A DNA stretch of 64,000 nucleotides, from positions 1-64,000 of the forward strand of contig NZ_QPII01000008.1 of the NCBI RefSeq assembly GCF_003336675.1, written 5' to 3'. The position numbers were made by a program, and so were the translations under genes. The notes below the pieces were generated by a model. It was not told where the DNA came from and made no database searches. It worked only from the letters and a program-made list of their open reading frames with translations. Shown in pieces: positions 35,640-43,877 of the stretch (its first letter is position 1; each line of letters starts with the position of its first letter). Origin of the DNA: Billgrantia montanilacus. Lineage in GTDB: Bacteria; Pseudomonadota; Gammaproteobacteria; Pseudomonadales; Halomonadaceae.

Positions 35640-37184
35640 ATGACAACTCCAAAAACATCCATTCCAAAAAAGCCCATCGAATACCAACGCCCCGGCCTGA
35701 TGCTGGCGCTTACCCCCGTCGTCCTGACGTTGCTGGTGCTCGGCGTGCAGCTGTTCTACTTCGGCGACTTCACGCCGCACATCCCCTTGGCCATCGGGCT
35801 GGCGATCACGGCGCTGGTGGGGGTCAAGCTCGGGTTCCGCTGGAAACAGATCGAAGAGGGCATCTTTCACGTCATCCATGTTTCCCTGCCCTCCGTCTCG
35901 GTACTGATCTGCGTCGGCATGATCATCGGCGTGTGGATCGCCAGTGGCACCGTGCCGACCCTGATCTACTACGGCCTGACGCTGCTCTCGCCGGCCATCT
36001 TCCTGGCGGCGGCCATGCTGCTCTGTTCGATCGTCTCGCTGGCGCTGGGTACCTCCTGGGGCACGGTGGGTACGGTGGGCCTGGCGCTGATGGGCATCGG
36101 TGCGGGTTTCGATATCCCGATGTACTGGACCGCCGGTGCGGTGGTGTCGGGCGCCTTCTTCGGCGACAAGGTCTCGCCGCTCTCGGATACGACGAACCTT
36201 GCCCCGGCGGTCACCGGTACAGACGTCTTCTCCCATATCAAGAACATGATGCCGACGACGGTTCCGGCGATGCTGATCGCTTTTGTCATCTACCTGGTGG
36301 CGGGCTTTACCATGATCGACGATGCCACTGCCTCCTTCGAGCGGATCGACGCCATCACCGCTGCACTCCAGCAGAACTTCACCATCTCTGCCTGGCTGCT
36401 GCTGCCGGCAGTGCTGGTGATTGCGCTCGCGGTCAAGCGCATGCCGCCCATCCCGTCGCTGTTTGCCGGCGTCCTGGCTGGCGCGGTCACCGCCATGATC
36501 GTGCAGGGCGTGGGTGTGCATGACGTGCTCACCTATGCCAACAGCGGCTACTCGATCGAGACCGGCGTCGCCGCTATCGACAGCCTGCTCAACCGGGGCG
36601 GTATCCAGTCGATGATGTGGACCATCTCGCTGGTGCTCATCGCGCTGGGGTTCGGCGGTGCGCTGGAGAAGACCGGCTGCCTGCAGGCGATCATCAGCGC
36701 CATCATGACCAAGGTGAGCACCTTCAAGGGCCTGCAGACCTCGGCGGTGCTGACCTCTGTCTCCACCAACCTGGTCGCCGGCGACCCCTACCTCTCCATC
36801 GCCTTGCCCGGTCGCATGTATGCGCCCACCTACCGCGGCATGGGCTATTCAACCCTTAACCTGTCGCGGGCCATCGAGGAGGGTGGGACGCTCATCTCTC
36901 CCCTGATTCCCTGGAACGCTGGCGGCGCCTTCGTGATCAGTGCCCTGGCACTGGGTATCGCCGACGGCAATGTCGAGAACCTGCTCTATATCCCGCTGGC
37001 CTTCGCCTGCTGGCTGTCGCCGGTGATCGGCCTGATCTATGCGCAGGCCGGCCTGTTCTCACCCAAGGCCACCGAGGAGGAGCGCCAGCTCTGGGAGGAG
37101 CAGGGCGAGGCCATCGCCACCGACCTGGGGGCTGCCGGCGAGGCCGTCGACGTCGCTACTGCCACGCCGCGACCCACGAGCTGA
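35640..37184 (+). CDS. NhaC-type Na+/H+ antiporter
   Basis: 514 residues with about 11-12 membrane helices. Signatures: CSIVSLALGTSWGTVGTVGLALMGIG, DKVSPLSDTTNLAPAVTGTDVF and TNLVAGDPYLSIALPGRM, all NhaC. It exports sodium in exchange for protons at the inner membrane; some relatives exchange organic acids or amino acids, such as malate/lactate. Its setting between an amino-acid regulator and D-amino-acid dehydrogenase gene hints that it may exchange an amino-acid-derived substrate, but that is a guess. A strong terminator follows at 37221. Confidence 0.92.
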   Translation: MTTPKTSIPKKPIEYQRPGLMLALTPVVLTLLVLGVQLFYFGDFTPHIPLAIGLAITALVGVKLGFRWKQIEEGIFHVIHVSLPSVSVLICVGMIIGVWIASGTVPTLIYYGLTLLSPAIFLAAAMLLCSIVSLALGTSWGTVGTVGLALMGIGAGFDIPMYWTAGAVVSGAFFGDKVSPLSDTTNLAPAVTGTDVFSHIKNMMPTTVPAMLIAFVIYLVAGFTMIDDATASFERIDAITAALQQNFTISAWLLLPAVLVIALAVKRMPPIPSLFAGVLAGAVTAMIVQGVGVHDVLTYANSGYSIETGVAAIDSLLNRGGIQSMMWTISLVLIALGFGGALEKTGCLQAIISAIMTKVSTFKGLQTSAVLTSVSTNLVAGDPYLSIALPGRMYAPTYRGMGYSTLNLSRAIEEGGTLISPLIPWNAGGAFVISALALGIADGNVENLLYIPLAFACWLSPVIGLIYAQAGLFSPKATEEERQLWEEQGEAIATDLGAAGEAVDVATATPRPTS

Positions 37185-37220
37185 AATCACCGCCACGCCA
37201 TCGGCGGGGCCACGACTCAA

Positions 37221-37252
37221 GCCCAGCAGGCCATGCCTGCTGGGCTTCTTGT
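37221..37252 (+). terminator. Intrinsic terminator after the NhaC-type gene
   Basis: An 11-bp perfect stem (GCCCAGCAGGC, loop CAT, GCCTGCTGGGC; 37221-37245) is followed by TTCTTGTT. It lies 37 bp past the stop. Confidence 0.8.
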
Positions 37253-37348
37253 TCTACGAACCGAATTCCACGGGGCCATCGTGCCATCAGGCCTTCAGAA
37301 CCTGGCCATTGACGAGGCACTCGACGCTGCGGCTGAAGGCGACATCCG

Positions 37349-38596
37349 TTAGAACCTCGACGCACGGAAAGGCGAGATGTCCTCGGCGCTCCTTCTGCCC
37401 TGCAGCAGGTCGGCGATCAGCCGACCCGTAGTGGCACCCAGCGTCAGGCCGAGCTGGCCGTGGCCGAATGCCATGGCCGCATTCGCGAGCTTCGGGGACT
37501 TGTCGATGACAGGCTTGGTGTCGGGCAGGAAGGGGCGGAAGCCCGCGCCGAACTCGACATCGGAGGTGTCAAGTGATGGCAGTATCCGCTTTGCCTTCTC
37601 CAGGATGATACGGGCTCGCTCGTAGTTGGGCTCGGCATCGTCACCGGCGAACTCGATGGTGCCGCCAATCTGTAGCCCCCGGGTCATGGGCACGAAGAGG
37701 AAGCCACCATCGGCATAGACCGTGGCATGCTTCAGTTCGACCCCGCCGTGGCGCACCACGGCCTGATAGCCGCCGATACCTATCAGCGGCACCTTGACGC
37801 CCAGCGCATCGAAGAAGCGCTTGCTGCCGTTGCCCGCGGCGACCACCAGCTGGTCCAGCGCAACGGCGCGGCCGCTCTCGAGGCGGATGCCCGTCGCTTT
37901 CCCCTGACTCGATTCGATACGCTTGACCGAGTCCTGCAGCCTTGTCCCACCCTGGTCGACGAAACGCTTCGTCAGCGCGGCGATGAAGCCCTTGGTATCA
38001 CGAACCGTTCGCCAGTCGGAGAGTAGCAGCCCATGGGAAAACTTTCCCGCCAGGGCCGGCTCGAGCTCGCCGATCTCGCCCGCCCCGAGCGACTCCACCT
38101 TGAAGCCGAGTTCGCGCCTCAGCGCGATGTAGGCTTGCTCATGTGCCAGGCCCGCAGGCGTATCGAAGACCTCCAGGGTCGGCTGCGAACCGAGCAGCGC
38201 CTTGTCCTCGCATTGTGCGAACAGGCTTTCGTAATCCTGGTAGACCTTGCTCGTCAGAGAGGCGAGCTCCTTGGCAATGGTCTCGATTCGAGAGCGGCGG
38301 GCGTTGGCCAGGAACCGCATCATCCAGGGCAATAGCGCCGGCACCGCAGTCGGCCTCAGCGCCAAGGGGCCCCTCTGGTCCAGCATCCAGCCCGGGATCT
38401 TCTTGAGGATGCCGGGCTTGGACAGGGGCACGACTTCACTGACGGCCATCTGGCCACAGCTCCAATTGGCCGTACTCTCACCCGGTGCTGCAGCATCCAC
38501 CAGTGTGACGTTGTGGCCTTCCCGTTGGAGATAGAGGGCGCAGCAGACCCCCACGATACCTCCACCAATCACCACAGTGGATGGAGCGACGCTCAT
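37349..38596 (-). CDS. dadA: D-amino-acid dehydrogenase, DadA type
   Basis: 415 residues. The FAD motif VVIGGGIVGVCCALYLQREG is at the N-terminus, with the typical ESTANWSCGQMAVSEVVPLSKPG and the C-terminal FGHGQLGLTLGATTGRLIADLL. DadA oxidises D-amino acids to 2-oxo acids with electrons passed to the respiratory chain. It follows AAGGAG. No dadX racemase gene adjoins, and the LuxR-type gene behind it, reading the same way, may be its regulator. This is a DadA-like paralogue, so the preferred D-amino acid or a substrate such as hydroxyproline is open. Confidence 0.88.
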   Translation of the reverse strand: MSVAPSTVVIGGGIVGVCCALYLQREGHNVTLVDAAAPGESTANWSCGQMAVSEVVPLSKPGILKKIPGWMLDQRGPLALRPTAVPALLPWMMRFLANARRSRIETIAKELASLTSKVYQDYESLFAQCEDKALLGSQPTLEVFDTPAGLAHEQAYIALRRELGFKVESLGAGEIGELEPALAGKFSHGLLLSDWRTVRDTKGFIAALTKRFVDQGGTRLQDSVKRIESSQGKATGIRLESGRAVALDQLVVAAGNGSKRFFDALGVKVPLIGIGGYQAVVRHGGVELKHATVYADGGFLFVPMTRGLQIGGTIEFAGDDAEPNYERARIILEKAKRILPSLDTSDVEFGAGFRPFLPDTKPVIDKSPKLANAAMAFGHGQLGLTLGATTGRLIADLLQGRRSAEDISPFRASRF

Positions 38597-38672
38597 CGGA
38601 TACTCCTTGAGTAGAAGCAGGTGCGCACGATTGTGAACGCTCCTGCCAAGTCATGTATCAAACGGCCGCCAA

Positions 38673-39473
38673 TCAACTCGGCCGACACAGCGCCACCAGC
38701 CGCGCCTTGGAAGGCACGCCGAGCTTGGCGTAGGCGCGCTTGCGGTAGGTCTCGGCGGTGGACAGCGCGATATCGAGTTCGGCGGCGGCGGTCTTGAGGG
38801 TGTGGCCACGCAGCAGATAGAGGCAGAGCTGGCGTTCCCGCTCGGAGAGCGGGGTCAGCACGGCGGTTTCCTGGGCGCTGGGCCGCTGGGAGAGGGGGCG
38901 GGTGCTGCCGTAGTGTCGCCGGATCAGGCTGGCCAGCAGCGGCGCAAGGCCGTCCAGGCAGGCCAGGTCATCCTCGGTGAAGGGGCCCGCCGTCACGCCA
39001 CAGTAGAGGTTGAGATAGTAGATGCTGTCCTGCCCCGGGATGGTCAAGGAGACCTTGTCGACCAGGTCGGGAAAGGCGAAGAGGTGGCTCTGATAGGTCG
39101 GCGACATGGCCTCGGGCTGCATCGTCGTCAGCTCGGTGGCGGTGAGCTTGCCCTCATCGTCGATCAGCTGCCGCAAGCGCTGGTAGTTGGGGTCCTGGCG
39201 GAACAGGCCGTCGGCGTAGAGCTGGGCCAGGCGGCCGGCGACCCGGGGCTGGCGCTCGTTGGCGGCCAGCAGGCAGTCGATCTCGTCGCTGCTGTCATAG
39301 GCGAAGATCATGCACTGCTCGATACGCACCGCCCGGCGCAGCAGGTCGAGCAGGGCCTCATCGAAGCCTTCGCTGCCCATGGCATCGACGCAGGCGCCCA
39401 TCGCCGGAACCAGCGATGGCCAGCTGGATGCGTGCCTGTCTTCGCGCCTATCTGCCATGCTGGCCTCGATCAT
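38673..39473 (-). CDS. LuxR-family transcriptional regulator
   Basis: 266 residues from ATG 39473 (GAGGGGA upstream); ATG 39458 (GAGG upstream) gives 261. The N-terminal part is a GAF-like sensor without an obvious quorum-signal motif: VRIEQCMIFAYDSSDEIDCL, and PGQDSIYYLNLYCG. The C-terminal helix-turn-helix reads LTPLSERERQLCLYLLRG and ALSTAETYRKRAYAKLGV. It lies between dadA (76 bp downstream, same strand) and a divergent flavin hydroxylase gene, so it could control either. Confidence 0.85.
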   Translation of the reverse strand: MIEASMADRREDRHASSWPSLVPAMGACVDAMGSEGFDEALLDLLRRAVRIEQCMIFAYDSSDEIDCLLAANERQPRVAGRLAQLYADGLFRQDPNYQRLRQLIDDEGKLTATELTTMQPEAMSPTYQSHLFAFPDLVDKVSLTIPGQDSIYYLNLYCGVTAGPFTEDDLACLDGLAPLLASLIRRHYGSTRPLSQRPSAQETAVLTPLSERERQLCLYLLRGHTLKTAAAELDIALSTAETYRKRAYAKLGVPSKARLVALCRPS

Positions 39474-39570
39474 GGTTATCGCCTGTCCCCTCTTTTGCAG
39501 GACAGTGCCCCTGTCTGCTTCAGGATAGGCTGTCGTCAGGCTCGATAATAACCCTGACTGGAGAGTGAGC

Positions 39571-41292
39571 ATGCGCCCCGCCGGAAGAGACGAACACGAT
39601 TCGCTGTACTTCGATTATCCCCGTTTCCCATTCGTGCGTCCTGCCGAGCTGGAGAGGCGCGAGGTTCGTCATCGCGTGGCCATCGTCGGCGCCGGTCCGG
39701 TGGGGGTGACCGCCGCCCTGGAGCTGGCACGCCATGGCATCGCCTCGGTGGTGCTCGACGACAAGGACAGTGTCAACGACGGCTCGCGGGCGATCTGCAT
39801 CTCCCGCCACAGCCTGGAGATCCTCCAGCAACTGGGTGTGGATAAGTGCTTCACCGACAAGGGGCTCGGCTGGACCCGCGGGCGTACCTACTTTCGCGAC
39901 CGCGAGATCTACCGCTTCGAGATGCCCCACTCCGAGCAGGAGCGCTTCCTGCCCATGGTCAACCTGCAGCAGCAGTACATCGAGCAGTTCCTGATCGACA
40001 AGGCGATGGCGTCGTCGCTGATCGAGCTGCGCTGGCAGCAGGCGGTGACCGGGGTGAGCCAGGATGGCAGCGGCGTGAGCCTGGAGGTCGCGACCCCCGA
40101 GGGCGACTACCGCCTGCAGAGCGACTACCTGCTGGCCGCCGACGGTGCCCGCAGCGTGGTGCGCAAGGCCTTCGGCCTCCCACTGCACGGCGAGGCCTAC
40201 GAAGGGCGCTACGTGATCGCCGACGTGCGGCTGAGATCCGATTTCCCCACCGAACGGCGCGCCTTCTTCAGCCCCTCGGTGATGCCCGATTCCACCCTGC
40301 TGGTGCACAAGCAGCCCGACGGTATCTGGCGGATCGACTATCAGCTGCTGCCGGATGAGGACCCCGACAAGGCGGTGGAGGAGGCCAGCATCCGTGAGCG
40401 GGTCGGCACCATCATTGACATGCTCGGCGAAGGCGATGACTGGGAGCTGGAGTGGTGGAGTCTCTACAAGGCCTACACCCTGGCGCTGGATGACTACCGT
40501 CACGGCCGGGTGCTGTTCATCGGCGACAGCGCCCACCTGGTGCCGATCTTCGGTGTGCGCGGGCTCAACAACGGTATCGCCGATGCCGCGAATGCGGCCT
40601 GGAAACTGGCCTGGGTATTGAACGGAAGGGCGCCGGATCGGCTGCTCGACAGCTACAGCCCGGAGCGGCGTGGCGCCACCCTGGACGTGTTCGCCAACGC
40701 CGGCAAGAGCACCCGCTTCATGACCCCGCCGACCCGTGGCTATCGGCTGATGCGCGATGCCGCCCTGTCGCTGGCGGTGGATAACGACTATGCCAGCGAC
40801 TTCGCCGATCCCCGCCAGGTCACGCCCTACACCTACGCCGAGAGTCCCCTGACCCTGGCCGATGGCGACGACTTCGCCGCCGGGCCGATCCCCGGGGCTC
40901 CGCTGATCAACCGTCGCCTGGGCGAGGATGACTTCTTGCTCGACCATCTTGGCCGGGGCTTCACGCTGCTGCTGTTCAGCGACGATGGTTCTCTGGCGCC
41001 GGCGCGGCAGGAGCAAGTGGCCAGCCTGCAAGCCCGGGAGCCTGGCCTCGACGTGCTGATCATCGGCCGTGAGCCGTCACCCCAGGCGCTCGGCAGGGGC
41101 CTGGGAGCTAGCCAGGTCGATAATTGGGTGGATAGCCGGGTGAATAGAGAGGGCGGCGTGTTCGAGGCCTATGGCGCCGTCGATGGCACGGCCTACCTGG
41201 TACGCCCCGACCGCCATGTGGCGGCGCGCTGGAAAACCCTCGACTCCGCCGACCTCGATGCCGCACTCACGACCGCCCTGGGAGGAGAATGA
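39571..41292 (+). CDS. FAD-dependent aromatic monooxygenase A (MhpA-like)
   Basis: 573 residues from ATG 39571, 7 nt after GGAG; a GTG two codons earlier is also open. Group A flavin hydroxylase: the FAD motif VAIVGAGPVGVTAALELARHG (about residues 35-55), DG motif SDYLLAADGARSVVRKAFG and GD motif VLFIGDSAHLVPIFGVRGLNNGIADA. A C-terminal thioredoxin-like domain follows (about 430-573). It hydroxylates a phenolic ring with NAD(P)H and O2; the relatives use 3-hydroxyphenylpropionate or similar acids. A DUF2783 protein gene overlaps its stop region. A paralogous pair is at 49575-51528. Confidence 0.9.
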   Translation: MRPAGRDEHDSLYFDYPRFPFVRPAELERREVRHRVAIVGAGPVGVTAALELARHGIASVVLDDKDSVNDGSRAICISRHSLEILQQLGVDKCFTDKGLGWTRGRTYFRDREIYRFEMPHSEQERFLPMVNLQQQYIEQFLIDKAMASSLIELRWQQAVTGVSQDGSGVSLEVATPEGDYRLQSDYLLAADGARSVVRKAFGLPLHGEAYEGRYVIADVRLRSDFPTERRAFFSPSVMPDSTLLVHKQPDGIWRIDYQLLPDEDPDKAVEEASIRERVGTIIDMLGEGDDWELEWWSLYKAYTLALDDYRHGRVLFIGDSAHLVPIFGVRGLNNGIADAANAAWKLAWVLNGRAPDRLLDSYSPERRGATLDVFANAGKSTRFMTPPTRGYRLMRDAALSLAVDNDYASDFADPRQVTPYTYAESPLTLADGDDFAAGPIPGAPLINRRLGEDDFLLDHLGRGFTLLLFSDDGSLAPARQEQVASLQAREPGLDVLIIGREPSPQALGRGLGASQVDNWVDSRVNREGGVFEAYGAVDGTAYLVRPDRHVAARWKTLDSADLDAALTTALGGE

Positions 41293-41294
41293 TC

Positions 41295-41498
41295 ATGACC
41301 GCACCGACACTGCCTTTTGCCGACCTGGAGCAGGTTTACGAGACGTTGGCGACCACGCTGGATGCCTTGTCCAAGGAGCAGGAACGGCTGTTTCTAGCCC
41401 AGCTGGCGCTGGCGCTGGCGCATCGGGTACCCGATGTAGCCCTGGTAAGGGAAGCGATCGAGGAAGCCAGGCGAGGGGTGGCGGTTGCCGCTAGTTAG
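41295..41498 (+). CDS. DUF2783-like small protein A
   Basis: 67 residues. ATG 41295 is 7 nt after GGAGGAG, which favours it over ATG 41289. It starts 2 bp past the hydroxylase stop. The segment FADLEQVYETLATTLDALSKEQERLFLAQLALALAHRVPD followed by VREAIEEARRG is predicted helical. It resembles the small protein at 49575-49805, which adjoins the other hydroxylase. Family members sit next to flavin hydroxylases, role unknown; a subunit or stabilising partner is a guess. Confidence 0.75.
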   Translation: MTAPTLPFADLEQVYETLATTLDALSKEQERLFLAQLALALAHRVPDVALVREAIEEARRGVAVAAS

Positions 41499-41946
41499 CG
41501 GGGCCGCGGCTATCTGGATCTGCAGCGCGCGCCTCGAGGGCCTTGGCATTGGGGCAGAAACGCCGGCACTCCTCCCGCGGTGCCTGGTAACGCAGGGCCA
41601 GCCAGCAGGTACCCACCTTCGAACAGGAATTACAGGTGGTGCGCAAGGCGTGGATGATGGGGTCCTGGTCAAGGTCCTCCCGGGCAAGCCCCAGGGCGCG
41701 CATCATCGCCGGCATCAGGGTATCGGTAGGCTGAAAACCCGGGATATCGCCCGCGGCCAGGCTGCGGGCCAGCGCCTGCTCCAGGGAGCGGCTCATCGGT
41801 TGTGACAGGTCATGGATCAGGACACTCAGCGTCTTCGGCGCACAGCACTTGAGCTCGAGCAGGGTGCGCTGCCCCTCGAGGTAGTCATTGATGGGCTCCT
41901 GGCCGGCTGACGGGGTGTCGTCGGCAGGGTGCTTGGGTGAGCTCAT
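41491..41946 (-). CDS. DUF6455-like Cys-rich small protein B
   Basis: 151 residues. It has Cys105, Cys108, Cys114, Cys127 and Cys131, the same five positions as in the paralogue at 30514-30948, in LRTTCNSCSKVGTCWLALR and ECRRFCPNAKAL. DTLMPAMM precedes the first pair in both. The N-terminal part (about 1-60) has two extra Cys (CC at 34-35) and shares little with the other. It overlaps the end of the DUF2783 gene on the opposite strand by 8 bp. No clear ribosome site; the ATG at 41946 is the best start. Confidence 0.7.
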   Translation of the reverse strand: MSSPKHPADDTPSAGQEPINDYLEGQRTLLELKCCAPKTLSVLIHDLSQPMSRSLEQALARSLAAGDIPGFQPTDTLMPAMMRALGLAREDLDQDPIIHALRTTCNSCSKVGTCWLALRYQAPREECRRFCPNAKALEARAADPDSRGPAN

Positions 41947-42068
41947 AGTCGCTGTTCTCTGCCGGACCCACTTTCACTATGGTCGACACGATCCATCGCC
42001 GCCTTGATCGATATCATGTTCTCGGGCAAGCGGCCGACAGGGTTGGTGGCTCACCCCGAACCCACCAC

Positions 42069-43493
42069 TCAGGCCGGGCTTGGCATCAGTTCGGCTACCG
42101 CTTCGCCGACGCGTCTGATGGCTGCCTCGACGGCGGGCGTCATCGCGGCGGCGTAGTTCAGCCGCAGGCAGTGGCGGAACTTGCCCGAGGCCGAGAACAG
42201 CGAGCCCGGCGTGATGTGCAGCCCCTCGCCGACCAGGCGCTCCTTCAGGCGCACGCAGTCGATCGAGTCGGGCAGCTCAATCCAGAGCAGAAATCCACCC
42301 TGTGGATAGCTGACGCCGGTGCCGGGCGGGAAGTGGCGTGTAACCCAATCGATCATGATATCGCGATGCTGCCTGTACTGGCGGACCATCTCGCGCAGGT
42401 GGCGCTCGTAGTGGCCGTGCCGAACGAATTCGGCCACCGCCAGCTGCGGCAGCGTAGCCGAGGCGCCGGTGGAAACGTACTTCATGTGCAGCACCTGGTC
42501 GCGGTAGCGCCCCGGGGCCATCCAGCCGACCCGCAGCCCCGGCACCAGCGTCTTGGAGAAGGCACTGCACAGCAGTACCCGGCCATCGTCATCGAAGCTC
42601 TTGAGGGTAGGCGGTCTGGGCGTGTCGTAGGAAAGATCGCCGTAGATATCGTCTTCGACAATGGCCACGTCGAAGCGCTGGGCCAGGGCGACCAGGGCGC
42701 GCTTGCGTGCCTCGGGCATGGTGTAGCCGAGCGGGTTGTTGCAGGTGGGCGTGATCTGGATGGCCTTGATCGGCCACTGCTCCAGCGCCAGTTCCATCGC
42801 CTCCAGGCTGATCCCCGTGCGCGGGTCGGTGGGAATCTCCAGCGCCTTGAGCTTCTGCGCCTTGAGGATCTGCATGGTGCCGTAGAAGCTTGGCGAGTCC
42901 ACGGCGACCACGTCGCCGGGTTCGGTCAGGGTGCGCAGGGCCAGCGAGAGCGCCTCCTGGCAGCCGGTGGTGACGAGGATATCGTCGGGATGCAACAGGC
43001 AGCCCGACTTGTCGGCCAGGCGAGCCACCTGCCGACGCAGCTCGAGGCTGCCCTGCAGGCTGTCGTAGTTGAGCGCGTGGGCCGCCGCGTGCCGATGCAG
43101 CGTGGCCAATTGGCGCAGCAGCGGGCGCAGGCTGGCGGCAGTGAGGTCGGGGATGCCGCGCCCCAGCATCACCAGGCGATCCTCCTGGGGAGCGCGTGCC
43201 ACCAACTCCAGCACCTGATCCCACTGAGAGACGTCCAGCGGGCGCTGGGCGGGACGCGACACCTTCGGCAGCACGTTCGGCGTCGGCCGGGGCTGCACGT
43301 AATAGCCCGAGCGGGGGCGCGCCTCGACCAGCCCCAATGCCTCCAGGCGACGGTAGGCCTCTTGCACCGTGGAAATACTCACGCCGAGCTCGCGGCAGAG
43401 AAGGCGAACGGAGGGCAGCCGGTCGCCGATGCGATACTGGCCCTGCTCGATGCGCTGGGTCAGGGTCTGGGCGACCTGGTCGTAACGCTTCAT
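42069..43493 (-). CDS. MocR-type GntR regulator with aminotransferase domain
   Basis: 474 residues. The N-terminal winged helix (about 1-70) has IEQGQYRIGDRLPSVRLLCRELGVSISTVQEAYRRLEALG, then a fold-type I aminotransferase-like domain (about 95-470) that binds PLP through Lys in CSAFSKTLVPGLRVGW, with ITPTCNNPLGYTM. MocR regulators sense PLP or related compounds. It is divergent from the DUF1127 gene, and the repeats between them fit this protein family. A weak ribosome site. Confidence 0.9.
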   Translation of the reverse strand: MKRYDQVAQTLTQRIEQGQYRIGDRLPSVRLLCRELGVSISTVQEAYRRLEALGLVEARPRSGYYVQPRPTPNVLPKVSRPAQRPLDVSQWDQVLELVARAPQEDRLVMLGRGIPDLTAASLRPLLRQLATLHRHAAAHALNYDSLQGSLELRRQVARLADKSGCLLHPDDILVTTGCQEALSLALRTLTEPGDVVAVDSPSFYGTMQILKAQKLKALEIPTDPRTGISLEAMELALEQWPIKAIQITPTCNNPLGYTMPEARKRALVALAQRFDVAIVEDDIYGDLSYDTPRPPTLKSFDDDGRVLLCSAFSKTLVPGLRVGWMAPGRYRDQVLHMKYVSTGASATLPQLAVAEFVRHGHYERHLREMVRQYRQHRDIMIDWVTRHFPPGTGVSYPQGGFLLWIELPDSIDCVRLKERLVGEGLHITPGSLFSASGKFRHCLRLNYAAAMTPAVEAAIRRVGEAVAELMPSPA

Positions 43494-43523
43494 GACAGAT
43501 CCATGGCGTTGGTTTCCTGCTTC

Positions 43524-43610
43524 GATACAGAAGGCGCGTCAGCGGGCGATACAGAGACAGAATAGTTCTTTCTGTACTGATTAAATAAACATTTCTTGAA
43601 TCTGTATTGG
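43524..43610. promoter_or_regulatory. Repeats in the MocR and DUF1127 intergenic region
   Basis: GATACAGAA (43524-43532) and GATACAGAG (43548-43556) are direct repeats 24 bp apart. TCTGTACTG (43571-43579) and TCTGTATTG (43601-43609) are the reverse-orientation counterparts, 30 bp apart. Two direct plus two inverted copies are what MocR-type regulators are known to use. Confidence 0.45.
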
Positions 43611-43630
43611 TATGGTCGAGCGGCCGTAGC

Positions 43631-43649
43631 CTGTCAGTACGCCTGACAG
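43631..43649. promoter_or_regulatory. Inverted repeat over the DUF1127 leader
   Basis: CTGTCAG, TACGC, CTGACAG: a perfect 7-bp inverted repeat that overlaps the start of the AGGAGA ribosome site of the gene at 43661. As RNA it could hide that site; as DNA it could bind a regulator. Confidence 0.4.
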
Positions 43650-43660
43650 GAGATGCCCCC

Positions 43661-43825
43661 ATGATTCTCGAACACCTCTTATACCTGCCCGACCGCCTCA
43701 GAGCCCAGCGGCAGCGCCATCGTTCTCGTCGCCAGTTGCGACATCTCGACGACCGCCTGCTGGCCGATATCGGGCTTGACCGAACCACGGCCGAGCGTGA
43801 AGTGAGCAAACCGTTCTGGCGATGA
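43661..43825 (+). CDS. DUF1127 small protein
   Basis: 54 residues. ATG 43661 follows ACAGGAGA. It carries the YjiS-like motif RRQLRHLDDRLLADIGLDRTTAEREV, with an Arg-rich start. DUF1127 proteins are small, basic and linked in alphaproteobacteria to RNA and phosphate or stress regulation; for this organism nothing is known. It is the only gene between the divergent MocR gene and the convergent MFS gene. Confidence 0.85.
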   Translation: MILEHLLYLPDRLRAQRQRHRSRRQLRHLDDRLLADIGLDRTTAEREVSKPFWR

Positions 43826-43877
43826 CGCACCGGCATGGCGGGCGGAGCCCGCGCGGGACGAACCCGTCAACGGCGGC

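Noticed and set aside
39520..41031. A 503-codon minus-strand open frame
   Set aside because: Antisense to the flavin hydroxylase gene at 39571, with composition typical of a shadow frame.
41979..43565. A 528-codon plus-strand open frame
   Set aside because: Antisense to the MocR gene, which has clear domains and codon use.
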